Shown here: positions 55,014-63,431 of the stretch, one piece after another | How the letters are laid out: each line of letters opens with the position of its first letter | How positions within the stretch are numbered: position 1 is the stretch's first letter | Source of the DNA: Natrinema gelatinilyticum | GTDB taxonomy: Archaea; Halobacteriota; Halobacteria; Halobacteriales; Natrialbaceae | DNA length: 64,000 nt | Direction: 5' to 3' | Assembly (NCBI RefSeq): GCF_024266705.1 | Contig: NZ_CP100757.1 | Span: forward strand, 62,001-126,000 | Position numbers and translations under genes: made by a program | Notes under the pieces: model-generated | Database searches by the model: none | Seen by the model: only the letters and a program-made list of their open reading frames with translations | Told to the model about the DNA's origin: nothing

Positions 55014-56057
55014 ATGCACCACGCGTTTCGGGTCGGACAACAATACCGCGACACTGGGAGTTACCGCAACTCGGACGATCAGTTCCTGCGGTGGATCCGC
55101 GGCCCGCTCGACAGCGGTATCAAAAACACGGGTGGAATCCGGGATCTCGGTGCGGATCGGTCTGAGACGCCTGCAGCGCTCGTGCTCGTCTCGAACGACA
55201 GTGGCATCTCCCAGCACGACGACCCGTGGGAGGATACGCTCGCCGTCAACGCCGGCTACATCAGCTACTGGGGCGACGCGAAAGCTGACAATCCCTACGA
55301 CGAGTCTGCGCAGAACCTGAAGATCAAGGCCGCCTTCGAAGACTCCGCGGCCGGTCGGCGCGAGGACGTCCCGCCCGTCCTCGTTTTCCGCAAGCCCGAA
55401 TCAGGGGTCGTCGAGTTCTGCGGCCTCTGTGTTCCCGACCACTTCGAAGTCCGCGCGTACCAGGCCGATGACGGCACGCAGGTCCCGAACTACCAGTTCC
55501 ACTTCTCGATCCTCAACACTAACGCCGTCCCCGTCACGTGGCTGCACGGGCGCGCCCAGCAGAATGACGACAGCGCCGCACCGGACGTCTGGCAGCACTG
55601 GGTCCAGACCGGGGAGGTTGCCCAGTGGCCGACCGGCGAACCCCTCGATTCGAGCGGCTGGATTCGCCGCTACGAAACGTCCGAAATCACCGTGAGCGAC
55701 GCCTTCCGTGCAGATACTCTCGACCGCTACGACCACGCGTGTACCCTGACTGGTATTCGAGAAGATGAGCTGTTGGATCTCGCGCACATCCTGCCACGGA
55801 GTCAACATCCCGATCTTGCAGAACACCCAGAGAATGTTCTCGTGCTTAACTCGCTCCATCACCGAGCATTCGACGCTGCGCTATTCACAATCGACAGCGA
55901 CTACCGCATCCGTGCCAGCCCGTCATTCGATCCAGCGCATCCGTTCCTCCGCGAAACCATTCTCAGCCGGGACGGCGAACAACTCGCATTCCCACCCGGC
56001 GCACAAGTGCAACCGTCGTTCCTAGAGGAACTCAATACTGGTCTCTCGTGGCTCTAG
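55014..56057 (+). CDS. HNH endonuclease with N-terminal recognition domain
   Basis: A 347-residue two-part protein. The C-terminal HNH nuclease (about residues 235-300) starts with YDHACTLTG and contains LAHILPRSQHPDLAEHPENV: H258, N274 and H282/H283 fit the H-N-H triad. The N-terminal part (about 1-215) has YISYWGDAKADNP, VPPVLVFRKPE and VPNYQFHFSILN, a layout seen in restriction-type HNH enzymes where this part senses DNA or base modification (family knowledge, uncertain here). No methyltransferase is adjacent, so modification-dependent restriction is conceivable. Confidence 0.8.
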   Translation: MHHAFRVGQQYRDTGSYRNSDDQFLRWIRGPLDSGIKNTGGIRDLGADRSETPAALVLVSNDSGISQHDDPWEDTLAVNAGYISYWGDAKADNPYDESAQNLKIKAAFEDSAAGRREDVPPVLVFRKPESGVVEFCGLCVPDHFEVRAYQADDGTQVPNYQFHFSILNTNAVPVTWLHGRAQQNDDSAAPDVWQHWVQTGEVAQWPTGEPLDSSGWIRRYETSEITVSDAFRADTLDRYDHACTLTGIREDELLDLAHILPRSQHPDLAEHPENVLVLNSLHHRAFDAALFTIDSDYRIRASPSFDPAHPFLRETILSRDGEQLAFPPGAQVQPSFLEELNTGLSWL

Positions 56058-56087
56058 TTTGCCCGTCTCGATACCACATCCGCAACC

Positions 56088-57481
56088 ATCCGTGTTCGGT
56101 TAAGACAAGAAACCGAGAGACTGCGCTCGATTGACGAAGCTATCGTTGTAGACCGCGTGGGGAGAGAATGTGTTCAATACGCTCTCCCCGGACCTCATAC
56201 GACGGCGGCTGACTTCCCTGTTTCCAGCCGAACGTATCGAAGACATCGCGCGAGAGCGCGATGTCGTCCAACGCCACCGGACAATCGACATCACGATGCT
56301 CGTCTGGACGCTCATCATGGGCTTCGCCGTCGACGGCGAAGCCCGCACGATCGCCGGATTTCAGCGGGCCTACTCCGCAGCGACTAACCAGACTGTTGCT
56401 CGCTCCAGTTTCTATGACCGGTTCACACCAGCACTTGGTGCCCTGTTGAGCGACCTCCTCGAGCACGCTCTCGAGGAGGTCGCGGTTCCCCACACGATCG
56501 CACCACAGTTCGAGTTATTTCGTGATGTGCTGATCGCCGATGCAACCGTTTTCCGGTTGCATCGGCTCCTTAGCGAGTTTCCAGCGACTCACTCGGATCA
56601 GTCCGGCGCGAAGCTTCACCTCGTCCATAACGCTACTACTCAGAGCCTCGAACAGTTCCAGCTCACCGACGAACGCACCCAAGAGAGCAGCCAGCTCCGC
56701 ACAGGGAGCTGGCTGCGAGACCGGTTGTTACTGTTCGATCTCGGGTTCTACAGTTTCCGCCGGTTCGCGTTGATCGAGGAAAATGGCGGGTTCTTTTTGA
56801 CGCGGCTGAAGTCAAACGCGAACCCGTTGATCGTCGGGGAGCGGCGGAAATGGCGCGGGCGCGCCATTTCCTTGCCAGGCCGTCGCCTCCAGGACGTTCT
56901 GGGCGACCTCACACGCGAGATCGTAGACGTGACTGTGGAGATCACGTTCAAGCGACGGCCGTACGCAGGGAAACAGTCAACCGACACGATGGAGTTTCGC
57001 GTCGTCGGTGTCCGCAACGAGGACACCGACGACTACCATCTGTACGTTACGAACCTGCCCGATGAGTTCACTCCGAGGCAAGTTGCGGCGCTGTATGGGT
57101 TGCGGTGGGAAGTGGAATTGCTATTCCGGGAGTTAAAATCGCTGTATGGGCTGGAGAAGTTCCAGACAAGCGATCCAGCAATCGTGGAACTGCTGGTTGT
57201 GGCGGCTCTGCTGACGCTCGTGGTCAGCAGAGCCTTGCTCGGTATATTTCAGGAGCTGTTTCCTGAGACGGTGTTCCCTCGGGAACGCTGGGCGAGGACC
57301 TTCAGGTCTCTCGCCCAGCTCATCCTCGAAGAGTTGGCCCAGTCGTTCGGGCATCCACCGCCGAACCTGCCGGAGTTGCTGTTTCGTGACGCTCGTCAAC
57401 CAGAGAAATCACGCCTCTTACTTAGTGAACGAGTGGCTGAAGCCTACACGAGGCGATCCAGTGTTTAACCGAACACCAATG
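56088..57481 (+). mobile_element. IS4-family element, ISH8-like, with 10-bp target duplication
   Basis: The left end CATCCGTGTTCGGTTAA and right end (read inward) CATTGGTGTTCGGTTAA form 17-bp terminal repeats with two mismatches. The element of 1394 bp is flanked on both sides by CATCCGCAAC (56078-56087 and 57482-57491). This shows a single, fairly recent insertion. Size, transposase and duplication length match the ISH8 group of haloarchaea. Confidence 0.92.
56170..57468 (+). CDS. IS4-family transposase
   Basis: A complete 432-residue DDE transposase with a GTG start. Segments: RHRTIDITMLVWTLIMGFAV, ELFRDVLIADATVFRLHRLL (first Asp), LLLFDLGFYSFRRFALIEEN (second Asp, with GFYS), and the Y-2-R-3-E region LYGLRWEVELLFRELKSLYG. 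The frame is undamaged and both ends of the element are present, so it may be mobile. It occupies almost the whole of the element 56088-57481. Confidence 0.9.
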   Translation: MFNTLSPDLIRRRLTSLFPAERIEDIARERDVVQRHRTIDITMLVWTLIMGFAVDGEARTIAGFQRAYSAATNQTVARSSFYDRFTPALGALLSDLLEHALEEVAVPHTIAPQFELFRDVLIADATVFRLHRLLSEFPATHSDQSGAKLHLVHNATTQSLEQFQLTDERTQESSQLRTGSWLRDRLLLFDLGFYSFRRFALIEENGGFFLTRLKSNANPLIVGERRKWRGRAISLPGRRLQDVLGDLTREIVDVTVEITFKRRPYAGKQSTDTMEFRVVGVRNEDTDDYHLYVTNLPDEFTPRQVAALYGLRWEVELLFRELKSLYGLEKFQTSDPAIVELLVVAALLTLVVSRALLGIFQELFPETVFPRERWARTFRSLAQLILEELAQSFGHPPPNLPELLFRDARQPEKSRLLLSERVAEAYTRRSSV

Positions 57482-57487
57482 CATCCG

Positions 57488-57592
57488 CAACAGAACTCAA
57501 CCCGTTCCCGCTCGATAGAAGAGCGGTACAACATAGATGAGAGCGAACACGCATGGGAACTCGGCCGTGCCGTCGCCCATCTCCAGGACTAA
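57488..57592 (+). pseudogene. C-terminal fragment of a gene cut by the IS4 element
   Basis: Right after the target duplication a frame reads QQNSTRSRSIEERYNIDESE then HAWELGRAVAHLQD and stops at 57592. Its composition is ordinary for this genome. Joined across the duplication it continues upstream as PVSIPHP, but no start is seen before the HNH stop codon. The gene's identity is unknown. Confidence 0.35.
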
Positions 57593-57597
57593 TCCTG

Positions 57598-58395
57598 CTA
57601 TCCGTCTACCAGCGAATCGATGTAGTCTTCAAGCGCTTCATACACGACGCTGAACTCGGGGAGATCTGCGACCAAATCGGGAAGCGTGTGCTGCCAGCCG
57701 TCTCGGATCTCGTCCCGTTTCTCTCTGGGAAGCTCGTCTCGAAGGTCGATGTCCAGATCGTCATGTTCACACTTTCGCGTGAATGCTGGGAGGATACCCG
57801 AATCGTCGATGTCGGCTTCCGTAATCATTCGATAGAGGTCGTAGTAGTCACGAGCTTGTGACCGCTGATAGAGCGCTCGTAACTTCTCAGCGAAGATCTC
57901 CTCCAGACTGTACGCAGTCAACTCGAATTCGGGGACATCCTCGTAGCGGTGGTGATGAGTCACTGAATCGAACGCCACGTATTCGTCGATCATCACGTCG
58001 AGACTCGTCGTGTTTTTGTGACCGAGCACAGCATTGTACTGGATGTCGATATCAACGTAGTGCGTCGGATACGCTTCTTTCTGCAGTTCGCGGTGTTTGG
58101 TCACCTCGAAGTCGATACCGGAGGCTCTCGTCGCGTCTTCCAATGTGGTTTGTAACCCCGCTTCGCTCCCGTGATACTCTCCTTCGACACCGAAATCGAG
58201 GTCTTCCGAGTAGCGCCACGTCTCCGGGAAGTACAACTTGCTGAGTGCGGTTCCGCCTTTGAACAGTAGGTTGTTACCGAAGGGACTCGTGTAGATCGCC
58301 CACAGGATCCACGAATTGACGTAGTTCTTCTCCGCGTAGCCGAGGCGTACATCTAACTCTCTGGCCTGCCGTCGAAGTTGCGCTTCAGAAATCAT
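57598..58395 (-). CDS. abiEii: AbiEii-type nucleotidyltransferase toxin
   Basis: A 265-residue nucleotidyltransferase-fold toxin. Motif I LLFKGGTALSKLY (G47-G48, S52) followed by RYSEDLDFGV (S63, D65, D67) is the AbiEii active site. Later come DVMIDEYVAFDSV and the EEIFAEKLRALYQRSQARDYYDLYRM segment (about 168-195), which is the third motif region. It overlaps the AbiEi gene by four bases. AbiE systems act in phage defence and plasmid stabilisation; the toxin adds nucleotides to tRNA in studied relatives. Confidence 0.92.
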   Translation of the reverse strand: MISEAQLRRQARELDVRLGYAEKNYVNSWILWAIYTSPFGNNLLFKGGTALSKLYFPETWRYSEDLDFGVEGEYHGSEAGLQTTLEDATRASGIDFEVTKHRELQKEAYPTHYVDIDIQYNAVLGHKNTTSLDVMIDEYVAFDSVTHHHRYEDVPEFELTAYSLEEIFAEKLRALYQRSQARDYYDLYRMITEADIDDSGILPAFTRKCEHDDLDIDLRDELPREKRDEIRDGWQHTLPDLVADLPEFSVVYEALEDYIDSLVDG

Positions 58396-59225
58396 GAGAA
58401 ATCATCCGGAAGAAACGATTCGGGGGCGACGTTCAGACGAAGTTGGTACTCGCTGTCGCGGGTACCCTTCGCTTCTCTCGTCGGATCAAGCAGTGGGTAG
58501 CCAGTCGTGAAATTCTCGACGAGATCCTCGTACTCTGGCAGGGAGATGGCCAACTGGTCGGCAAGGTAGACGAGTCGTTTCGTTGCGGCACCGTTCCCGA
58601 CTCGCCGCAGGTACTCGACGACTCGATCCCACGAACATCGCATGTCGACAGCGTTCTGCATTGCCTTCGCAAGCTCGCTGATACCCCCGCAGAACTCCGG
58701 ATGGTCGGCGCAATCGACCAGCGTCTTTTCGACACTCGAAATGTTCACCTGATTCGACCCGACCGCCGTTGGTTGATAGCCGAAGAACTTCTGCTCCGTG
58801 ACGGTCACGGGTCGATACGTCACCCCGTGGATTTCGCGCTCTTGAGCGCGCGCTGTCGTCACGACGTACACCGTCCGGGACAGCTGCTCCGTCAGCCCGT
58901 GATGGTTCAGCGCACTCCAGTACCCAACGTACATTGGCTCCACCAGAGCAGACGCGATCACGAACTCGTGCTCGGTATACACGGCGTTCTCGCCCGCAGC
59001 GAGCGGCAGAATTAGATACTTCCCGTGGGCGATCCGCTCAAGCCAGCCCTTCTCCTTGAGCGCATACGCCATGTCCTTCGCCGATTTCCGAGAGATATCG
59101 AGTACGTCCGCGATGTCACTAATCGTGATAATCTGCCGGCTCTCACTTGCGAGCCGTGACAGCGCCTGCGACTCACGTGTCGACAGGCTTTTTCGTTGAA
59201 TTCCTTCGTCGTTTGTTGACCCCAT
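58392..59225 (-). CDS. abiEi: AbiEi-type antitoxin
   Basis: A 277-residue antitoxin. The N-terminal winged helix is SRLASESRQIITISDIADVL and DISRKSAKDMAYALKEKGWL; the following domain has EHEFVIASALVEPMYVGYWS, ALNHHGLTEQLSRTVYVVTT and VEKTLVDCADHPEFCGG, typical for AbiEi (AbiEi_4 fold). AbiEi proteins repress their own promoter, and the repeated sequence at 59226-59337 lies directly upstream. ATG 59225 is the natural start. Confidence 0.92.
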   Translation of the reverse strand: MGSTNDEGIQRKSLSTRESQALSRLASESRQIITISDIADVLDISRKSAKDMAYALKEKGWLERIAHGKYLILPLAAGENAVYTEHEFVIASALVEPMYVGYWSALNHHGLTEQLSRTVYVVTTARAQEREIHGVTYRPVTVTEQKFFGYQPTAVGSNQVNISSVEKTLVDCADHPEFCGGISELAKAMQNAVDMRCSWDRVVEYLRRVGNGAATKRLVYLADQLAISLPEYEDLVENFTTGYPLLDPTREAKGTRDSEYQLRLNVAPESFLPDDFS

Positions 59226-59337
59226 AGCCGCTCAGCGTACATAGAATCTAAATCTCCCTCGGGATAAAGGTATTCGTTGAGAGTTAGATTAAGGAAAGTC
59301 CGCTTCTCAGCCGCTCAGCGTACATAGAATCTAAATC
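59226..59337. repeat. Two identical 29-bp direct repeats in the AbiE promoter
   Basis: The 29 bases at 59226-59254 recur exactly at 59309-59337, start to start 83 bp. Each begins AGCCGCTCAGCG and ends GAATCTAAATC. Between them, 59283-59290 (GTTAGATT) gives an inverted half-site of the AATCTAA element. The first copy abuts the antitoxin start codon. They are likely binding sites for AbiEi autoregulation. Confidence 0.75.
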
Positions 59338-59386
59338 AGGTTCCTACTCAACACCAATACAGCGTCAGACGTAATCCACCTCTGTC

Positions 59387-60451
59387 TCATCTCAAGCGGG
59401 AGATTGCCCATGCCGCCCGGTCGCGTACTGTCTCGTCCAGATCGTTCTCTTTCACTTCTTCAAGCGTCTCGATAGGCACGCTCACGTTCGCATTCCCGAT
59501 CAGCGAGCACACGTTCGACCGGACTTCCGGACTCGGATCCTGCAACGCAGCCTCTAAATGATTCTGCTGGGCACGAATCGCAGCTGGATCTGCCTCACCT
59601 GCTCGCTGGAGTGCAATCGACGCGTTCACCCGCGCCTGAATATTGTTATGCTCCAACCGCGCGGCGATCTGATCAGCGTACTCGATCACGACCGCTGGAT
59701 GTTCCTGCGCGAGGTCACCGAGCAACCCGACCGCATTATTCCGAACGCGTTTCGAGTCAGCGTCCAGTACCGTCACTAACTCGTCCATAATTGATTCCGC
59801 GGCGTCCGGGTAGTTCGACGCGATCTTCCCGAGCGCCGCTAACGCATTCGTCTTCGTCGTCTCATCCTCACTCTGCATTGCCTTAATCAAGGCAGCAATC
59901 GCGGGGAACACCTCTTCAGGATGCGCTTCTGCGACGCAGGAGAGTGCGTATACGGCGTAACTCTGTGTTGCCTCCGTCTCTGCGGTCGCCGCTGCTTCCA
60001 AGGCAGGGGCGGCGTCGAGAACGCTCGCCGGGTCAGCTTCCGCCAACTCCATCAAGCAGTGCGTCGCGGCTGCCTGGTACATCGAGTCCTGACTCGCGTA
60101 GGTCGCCAGGTCTCCCACGGAATCTTTCAGCACCGTTGGGTCGTCCGTCGCGGCTTCGTGAAGTGCTTGGAGCGCCGCTCGGTTGAGCGCCGACGGCTCG
60201 TCCGCAAGTAGGTCGAACGTTGCATCGACAGCGACCTCCCGAGAATCGCCACAGTGTTTCACTGCAGCCATCGCCAGGCGGAGTGCTTCACGGCGATCCA
60301 CGTTCGACGCGTCCGCTGCCGCATCAGACAGCATCGTCCGGAGCAGTTCCTCATCCACCGACGCAGAGTCATCTTCGAGTTGCTTTCGAACCGCCGCGAA
60401 CGCCGCCCCTGCGAGTGGATCAGCGAGGCGGGCGTACGGGACAGGATGCAA
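59387..60451 (-). CDS. HEAT-repeat protein
   Basis: A 354-residue acidic protein of helical repeats of about 37-40 residues: ATFDLLADEPSALNRAALQA, VYALSCVAEAHPEEVFPAIA, TKTNALAALGKIASNYPDAA, VRNNAVGLLGDLAQEHPAVV, and ARVNASIALQRAGEADPAAI. These are HEAT/ARM-type units covering almost the whole chain. Haloarchaea have many such scaffolding proteins. It lies on the same strand, 160 bp upstream of the AbiE pair, with the 29-bp repeats in between. No catalytic domain is present. Confidence 0.85.
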   Translation of the reverse strand: MHPVPYARLADPLAGAAFAAVRKQLEDDSASVDEELLRTMLSDAAADASNVDRREALRLAMAAVKHCGDSREVAVDATFDLLADEPSALNRAALQALHEAATDDPTVLKDSVGDLATYASQDSMYQAAATHCLMELAEADPASVLDAAPALEAAATAETEATQSYAVYALSCVAEAHPEEVFPAIAALIKAMQSEDETTKTNALAALGKIASNYPDAAESIMDELVTVLDADSKRVRNNAVGLLGDLAQEHPAVVIEYADQIAARLEHNNIQARVNASIALQRAGEADPAAIRAQQNHLEAALQDPSPEVRSNVCSLIGNANVSVPIETLEEVKENDLDETVRDRAAWAISRLR

Positions 60452-60464
60452 CGCCTCATAGTGA

Positions 60465-60641
60465 TTAGGTCGAATCTTTACCGGTAAGATACGGCCAAAT
60501 GTTTGGTTCGCTGATCGCGTTCACTTCTCGTGGGATGTAGTCTTTTAGCGTCGATAAATCAGGGACGAGTCGATACTTGAACCACTCTTGTAACTGGTCC
60601 CAGCAGCCTTCAACTGCGTTCAGTTCGGGACAGCGTGTCAT
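60465..60641 (-). pseudogene. IS630-family transposase, C-terminal relic
   Basis: Fifty-eight codons ending in a stop: CPELNAVEGCWDQLQEWFKY then RLVPDLSTLKDYIPREVNAI. The ELNAVEGCW segment is the final Glu motif of an IS630 DDE domain. The catalytic upstream part is missing. It differs from the other IS630 copies in this window. The 276 bases after it (60642-60917) contain no gene. Confidence 0.7.
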
Positions 60642-60917
60642 AGAATTCGTCCCACACCCGCTACTTGGTGATTATACAGCCCGCATTTCACGTATATCCT
60701 GTGAGTCTCGTCAGTTATAGGTTTGATTCAAAATATGGACGGTGGTTAATAGCTGTTGGGAACCATTGTATGACACGCTCTAGGTGAATAGATAGCGCGT
60801 ATTCAGCGAAACGAGTGAAAAAGTCGGACTTCTACCCCGTCGAACAGAACGAAGTTGGCGCTACTCGAGTAAACACTATATGACTGTTCGTTGTATGCTT
60901 ACTCTGGACAACAAGTT

Positions 60918-61268
60918 ATGAGTGATACGAACGCAGTGCTTGACCACCATCTTGACGCATTCGCCAATCAGGAACTCAAGGAGATTCTAGCTGACTACAG
61001 CGATGACTCAGTAGTCATCACGAACATGGGAGTCTTCCGAGGGCTCGACGAAATCGAGGAGCTGTTTACGGATCTGTTCGACGAATTTGCCCAGGAAGGG
61101 TCGACCCTTGAGGTGGATGACACCATCGTCGAGGATGAGTTCGCCTACCTCCTGTGGCACGCCGAAACGCCGGACAATACCTACGAGTTCTGTACCGACA
61201 CGTTCTATATCCCCGAAGAGACGATCGACTTCCAAACCTTCGCAGGCAAGGCCGAACCCAAGAACTGA
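60918..61268 (+). CDS. NTF2/SnoaL-like protein
   Basis: A 116-residue cone-fold protein: AVLDHHLDAFANQELKEILA, DYSDDSVVITNMGVFRGLDE and IEELFTDLFDEFAQEGSTLE, then DEFAYLLWHAETPDNTYEFC. This is the nuclear transport factor 2-like pattern (helix, pocket strand DDSVVI, GxDEIxxLF). Members bind small ligands or catalyse isomerisation; the role here is unknown. ATG 60918 (MSDTNAVL) fits the family better than the one nine codons upstream. Confidence 0.85.
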   Translation: MSDTNAVLDHHLDAFANQELKEILADYSDDSVVITNMGVFRGLDEIEELFTDLFDEFAQEGSTLEVDDTIVEDEFAYLLWHAETPDNTYEFCTDTFYIPEETIDFQTFAGKAEPKN

Positions 61269-61301
61269 GAGCAAAACAGCGGGTCTCCTAATTTTAGCAT
61301 T

Positions 61302-61416
61302 CACAAAACGACTACTCCACCTCGATCACGGCTGTTGCGTGGTCTCGTTACGTGGTGGTCCCTCGTTCGATCGGTCAATGTCGAGTAGTGCGTGGGACCT
61401 GCTCAAGACGGTTCCC
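61302..61416. repeat. Imperfect 115-bp repeat, copy 2
   Basis: Partner of 48289-48404 in the same orientation. It lies between the NTF2-like gene and the thermosome promoter. The last 20 bases ACCTGCTCAAGACGGTTCCC are identical in both copies. Confidence 0.65.
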
Positions 61417-61485
61417 AGGGGCCGCTATGGGAAGTTTACTATACTCGAGCAGGAATTCAAATGAACTTCGACCGATAGCGACACA

Positions 61486-61494
61486 CATATATAG
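61486..61494 (+). promoter_or_regulatory. TATA box of the thermosome gene
   Basis: CATATATAG lies 26 bp before the thermosome ATG, preceded by a purine-rich BRE-like CGACCGATAGCG. This spacing predicts a transcript with almost no leader, as is usual in haloarchaea. Confidence 0.6.
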
Positions 61495-61519
61495 AACCTC
61501 TTGCAATTCAGTTGTTGTT

Positions 61520-63223
61520 ATGGCAGAACAAATGGGCAATCAGCCGATGGTCATCATGTCCGAGGAGAGTCAGCGAACCTCGGGGGATGACGCACAGTCA
61601 ATGAACATAACTGCTGGAAAAGCCGTCGCGGAGGCAGCCCGAACGACGCTTGGTCCCAAAGGGATGGACAAGATGCTTGTCGATTCGACAGGCAGCGTCA
61701 GTGTAACGAACGATGGTGTCACGATCCTCAAGGAAATGGAGATCGAGCACCCAGCCGCCAACATGATTGTCGAGGTTGCCGAGACACAGGAGGAGGAAGT
61801 CAGCGACGGGACGACCTCCGCTGTCGTCGTCGGTGGAGAACTTCTCGATCAAGCCGAAGACCTCCTCGACCAAGGCGTCCACGCGACGTCCGTGGAACAG
61901 GGCTACCGCCAGGCCGCCGACAAAGCGAAACACGTTCTCGAAGAGATGGCGATCGATGTCAGCGCGGACGACATTGAAATCTTGCAGCAGATTGCTGCCA
62001 CGGCAATGACCGGAAAAGGCGCAGAAAGTGCCAAGGATCGTTTGTCCGAACTCATCGTCAGCGCCGCTAGCAGTGTCGCCGACGATGGCCGCGTCGATGT
62101 GGACAATGTCAAAATCGAGAAGATCGTCGGTGGCGCAACCGAGGATTCAGAACTCATCGAGGGCGTTGTTGTCGATAAAGAGCGGGTCAACGAGAACATG
62201 CCGTATTTCGCTGAGGATGCTGACGTTGCGGTACTCGACGACGCCCTCGAAGTCAAAGAAACGGAGGTTGATACCGAAGTGAACGTCACCGATCCCGATC
62301 AACTCCAGCAATTTCTCGAGCAGGAAGAGGCGCAACTTCGCGAAATGGTCGACACGATTGCCGACGCCGGAGCCGACGTCGTCTTTGCACAGGATGGCAT
62401 TGACGATATGGCCCAGCAGTTCCTCGCTGACGAGGGTATCCTGGCGGTCCGCCGCACCAAATCCAGCGATGCCGAGCAGATCGCTCGCGCAACCGGCGCT
62501 CACATCGTCGGCGCCGTTACCGACATCACCGCTGACGATCTCGGCAGTGCCGGCTCCGTTTCTCAGCAGGAGATTGCCGGCAGCCAGCAGATCCTCGTCG
62601 AAGATGTCGAAGACGCTAAGTCTGTCACGCTGCTGCTGCGGGGCGGAACTGAGCACGTCATCGACGAAGTCGAGCGCGCTGTCGAGGACAGCCTCGGTGT
62701 CGTTAGCATCACTCTCGAGGAAGGAAAGGCACTCCCCGGCGGTGGCGCCCCGGAGACCCAACTGGCACTCGAACTGCGCCAGTTTGCCGACAGCGTCGGC
62801 GGCCGCGAGCAATTGGCTGTCGAAGCCTTTGCCGACGCACTCGAGGTCATCCCACGAACGATCGCCGAGAACGGCGGACTCGATCGGATCGACTCGCTCG
62901 TCGACCTCCGGAGCCAGCACGATGCCGGCAATACGACGGCTGGGCTTAACGCCTATACGGGCGATATCATCGATATGGAATCCGAGGGCGTCTACGAGCC
63001 GCTGCGCGTAAAGACCCAGGCGATTGAGTCGGCCACAGAGGCGGCTGTTATGCTCCTACGCATCGACGACGTCATTGCGGCTGGCGATCTCAAGGGCGGC
63101 CAGGTTAACGGCGACGATGACGACGACGCAGGCGGCCCGCCTGCCGGTGGCCCCGGCGGCGGAATGGGTGGCGGTATGGGTGGTATGGGCGGAATGGGAG
63201 GCGGTATGGGCGGCATGATGTAA
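61520..63223 (+). CDS. Thermosome subunit (group II chaperonin)
   Basis: A 567-residue group II chaperonin. ATP-site segments: RTTLGPKGMDKMLVDSTGSV, TNDGVTILKEMEIEHPAANM and EEEVSDGTTSAVVVGGELLD; the C-terminal equatorial part has ALPGGGAPETQLALELRQFA and DLRSQHDAGNTTAGLNAYTG. The chain ends in a Gly/Met-rich tail (GGMGGGMGG repeats), normal for haloarchaeal thermosomes. The start MAEQMGNQPMVIM at 61520 is chosen over the longer frame because of the TATA box and family length. Haloarchaea carry two or three paralogues; this may be an accessory one. Confidence 0.95.
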   Translation: MAEQMGNQPMVIMSEESQRTSGDDAQSMNITAGKAVAEAARTTLGPKGMDKMLVDSTGSVSVTNDGVTILKEMEIEHPAANMIVEVAETQEEEVSDGTTSAVVVGGELLDQAEDLLDQGVHATSVEQGYRQAADKAKHVLEEMAIDVSADDIEILQQIAATAMTGKGAESAKDRLSELIVSAASSVADDGRVDVDNVKIEKIVGGATEDSELIEGVVVDKERVNENMPYFAEDADVAVLDDALEVKETEVDTEVNVTDPDQLQQFLEQEEAQLREMVDTIADAGADVVFAQDGIDDMAQQFLADEGILAVRRTKSSDAEQIARATGAHIVGAVTDITADDLGSAGSVSQQEIAGSQQILVEDVEDAKSVTLLLRGGTEHVIDEVERAVEDSLGVVSITLEEGKALPGGGAPETQLALELRQFADSVGGREQLAVEAFADALEVIPRTIAENGGLDRIDSLVDLRSQHDAGNTTAGLNAYTGDIIDMESEGVYEPLRVKTQAIESATEAAVMLLRIDDVIAAGDLKGGQVNGDDDDDAGGPPAGGPGGGMGGGMGGMGGMGGGMGGMM

Positions 63224-63431
63224 ATTCACGCATCTAACGGCCTGACACACGATCGCGGGCACTCGGCGGTCCGTCGAATACCCACCTCTCACGTCGATCG
63301 GAAAACTGACAACCAATTCTCGCTGTGTGTACTGCGATTGCCCTCAGAATGGGTGATTCCAGTGAGTGGGGCAAGGAGATGACTGTCGTAAATGAGAAAC
63401 GCTATCAATCTCGTCTCCTCGTCCTATCTGT

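Noticed and set aside
59226..59337. The two 29-bp repeats considered as a minimal CRISPR array
   Set aside because: Only two units with a 54-bp spacer next to an AbiE start codon and no cas genes; a regulatory role is more likely. No CRISPR array was seen in the window.
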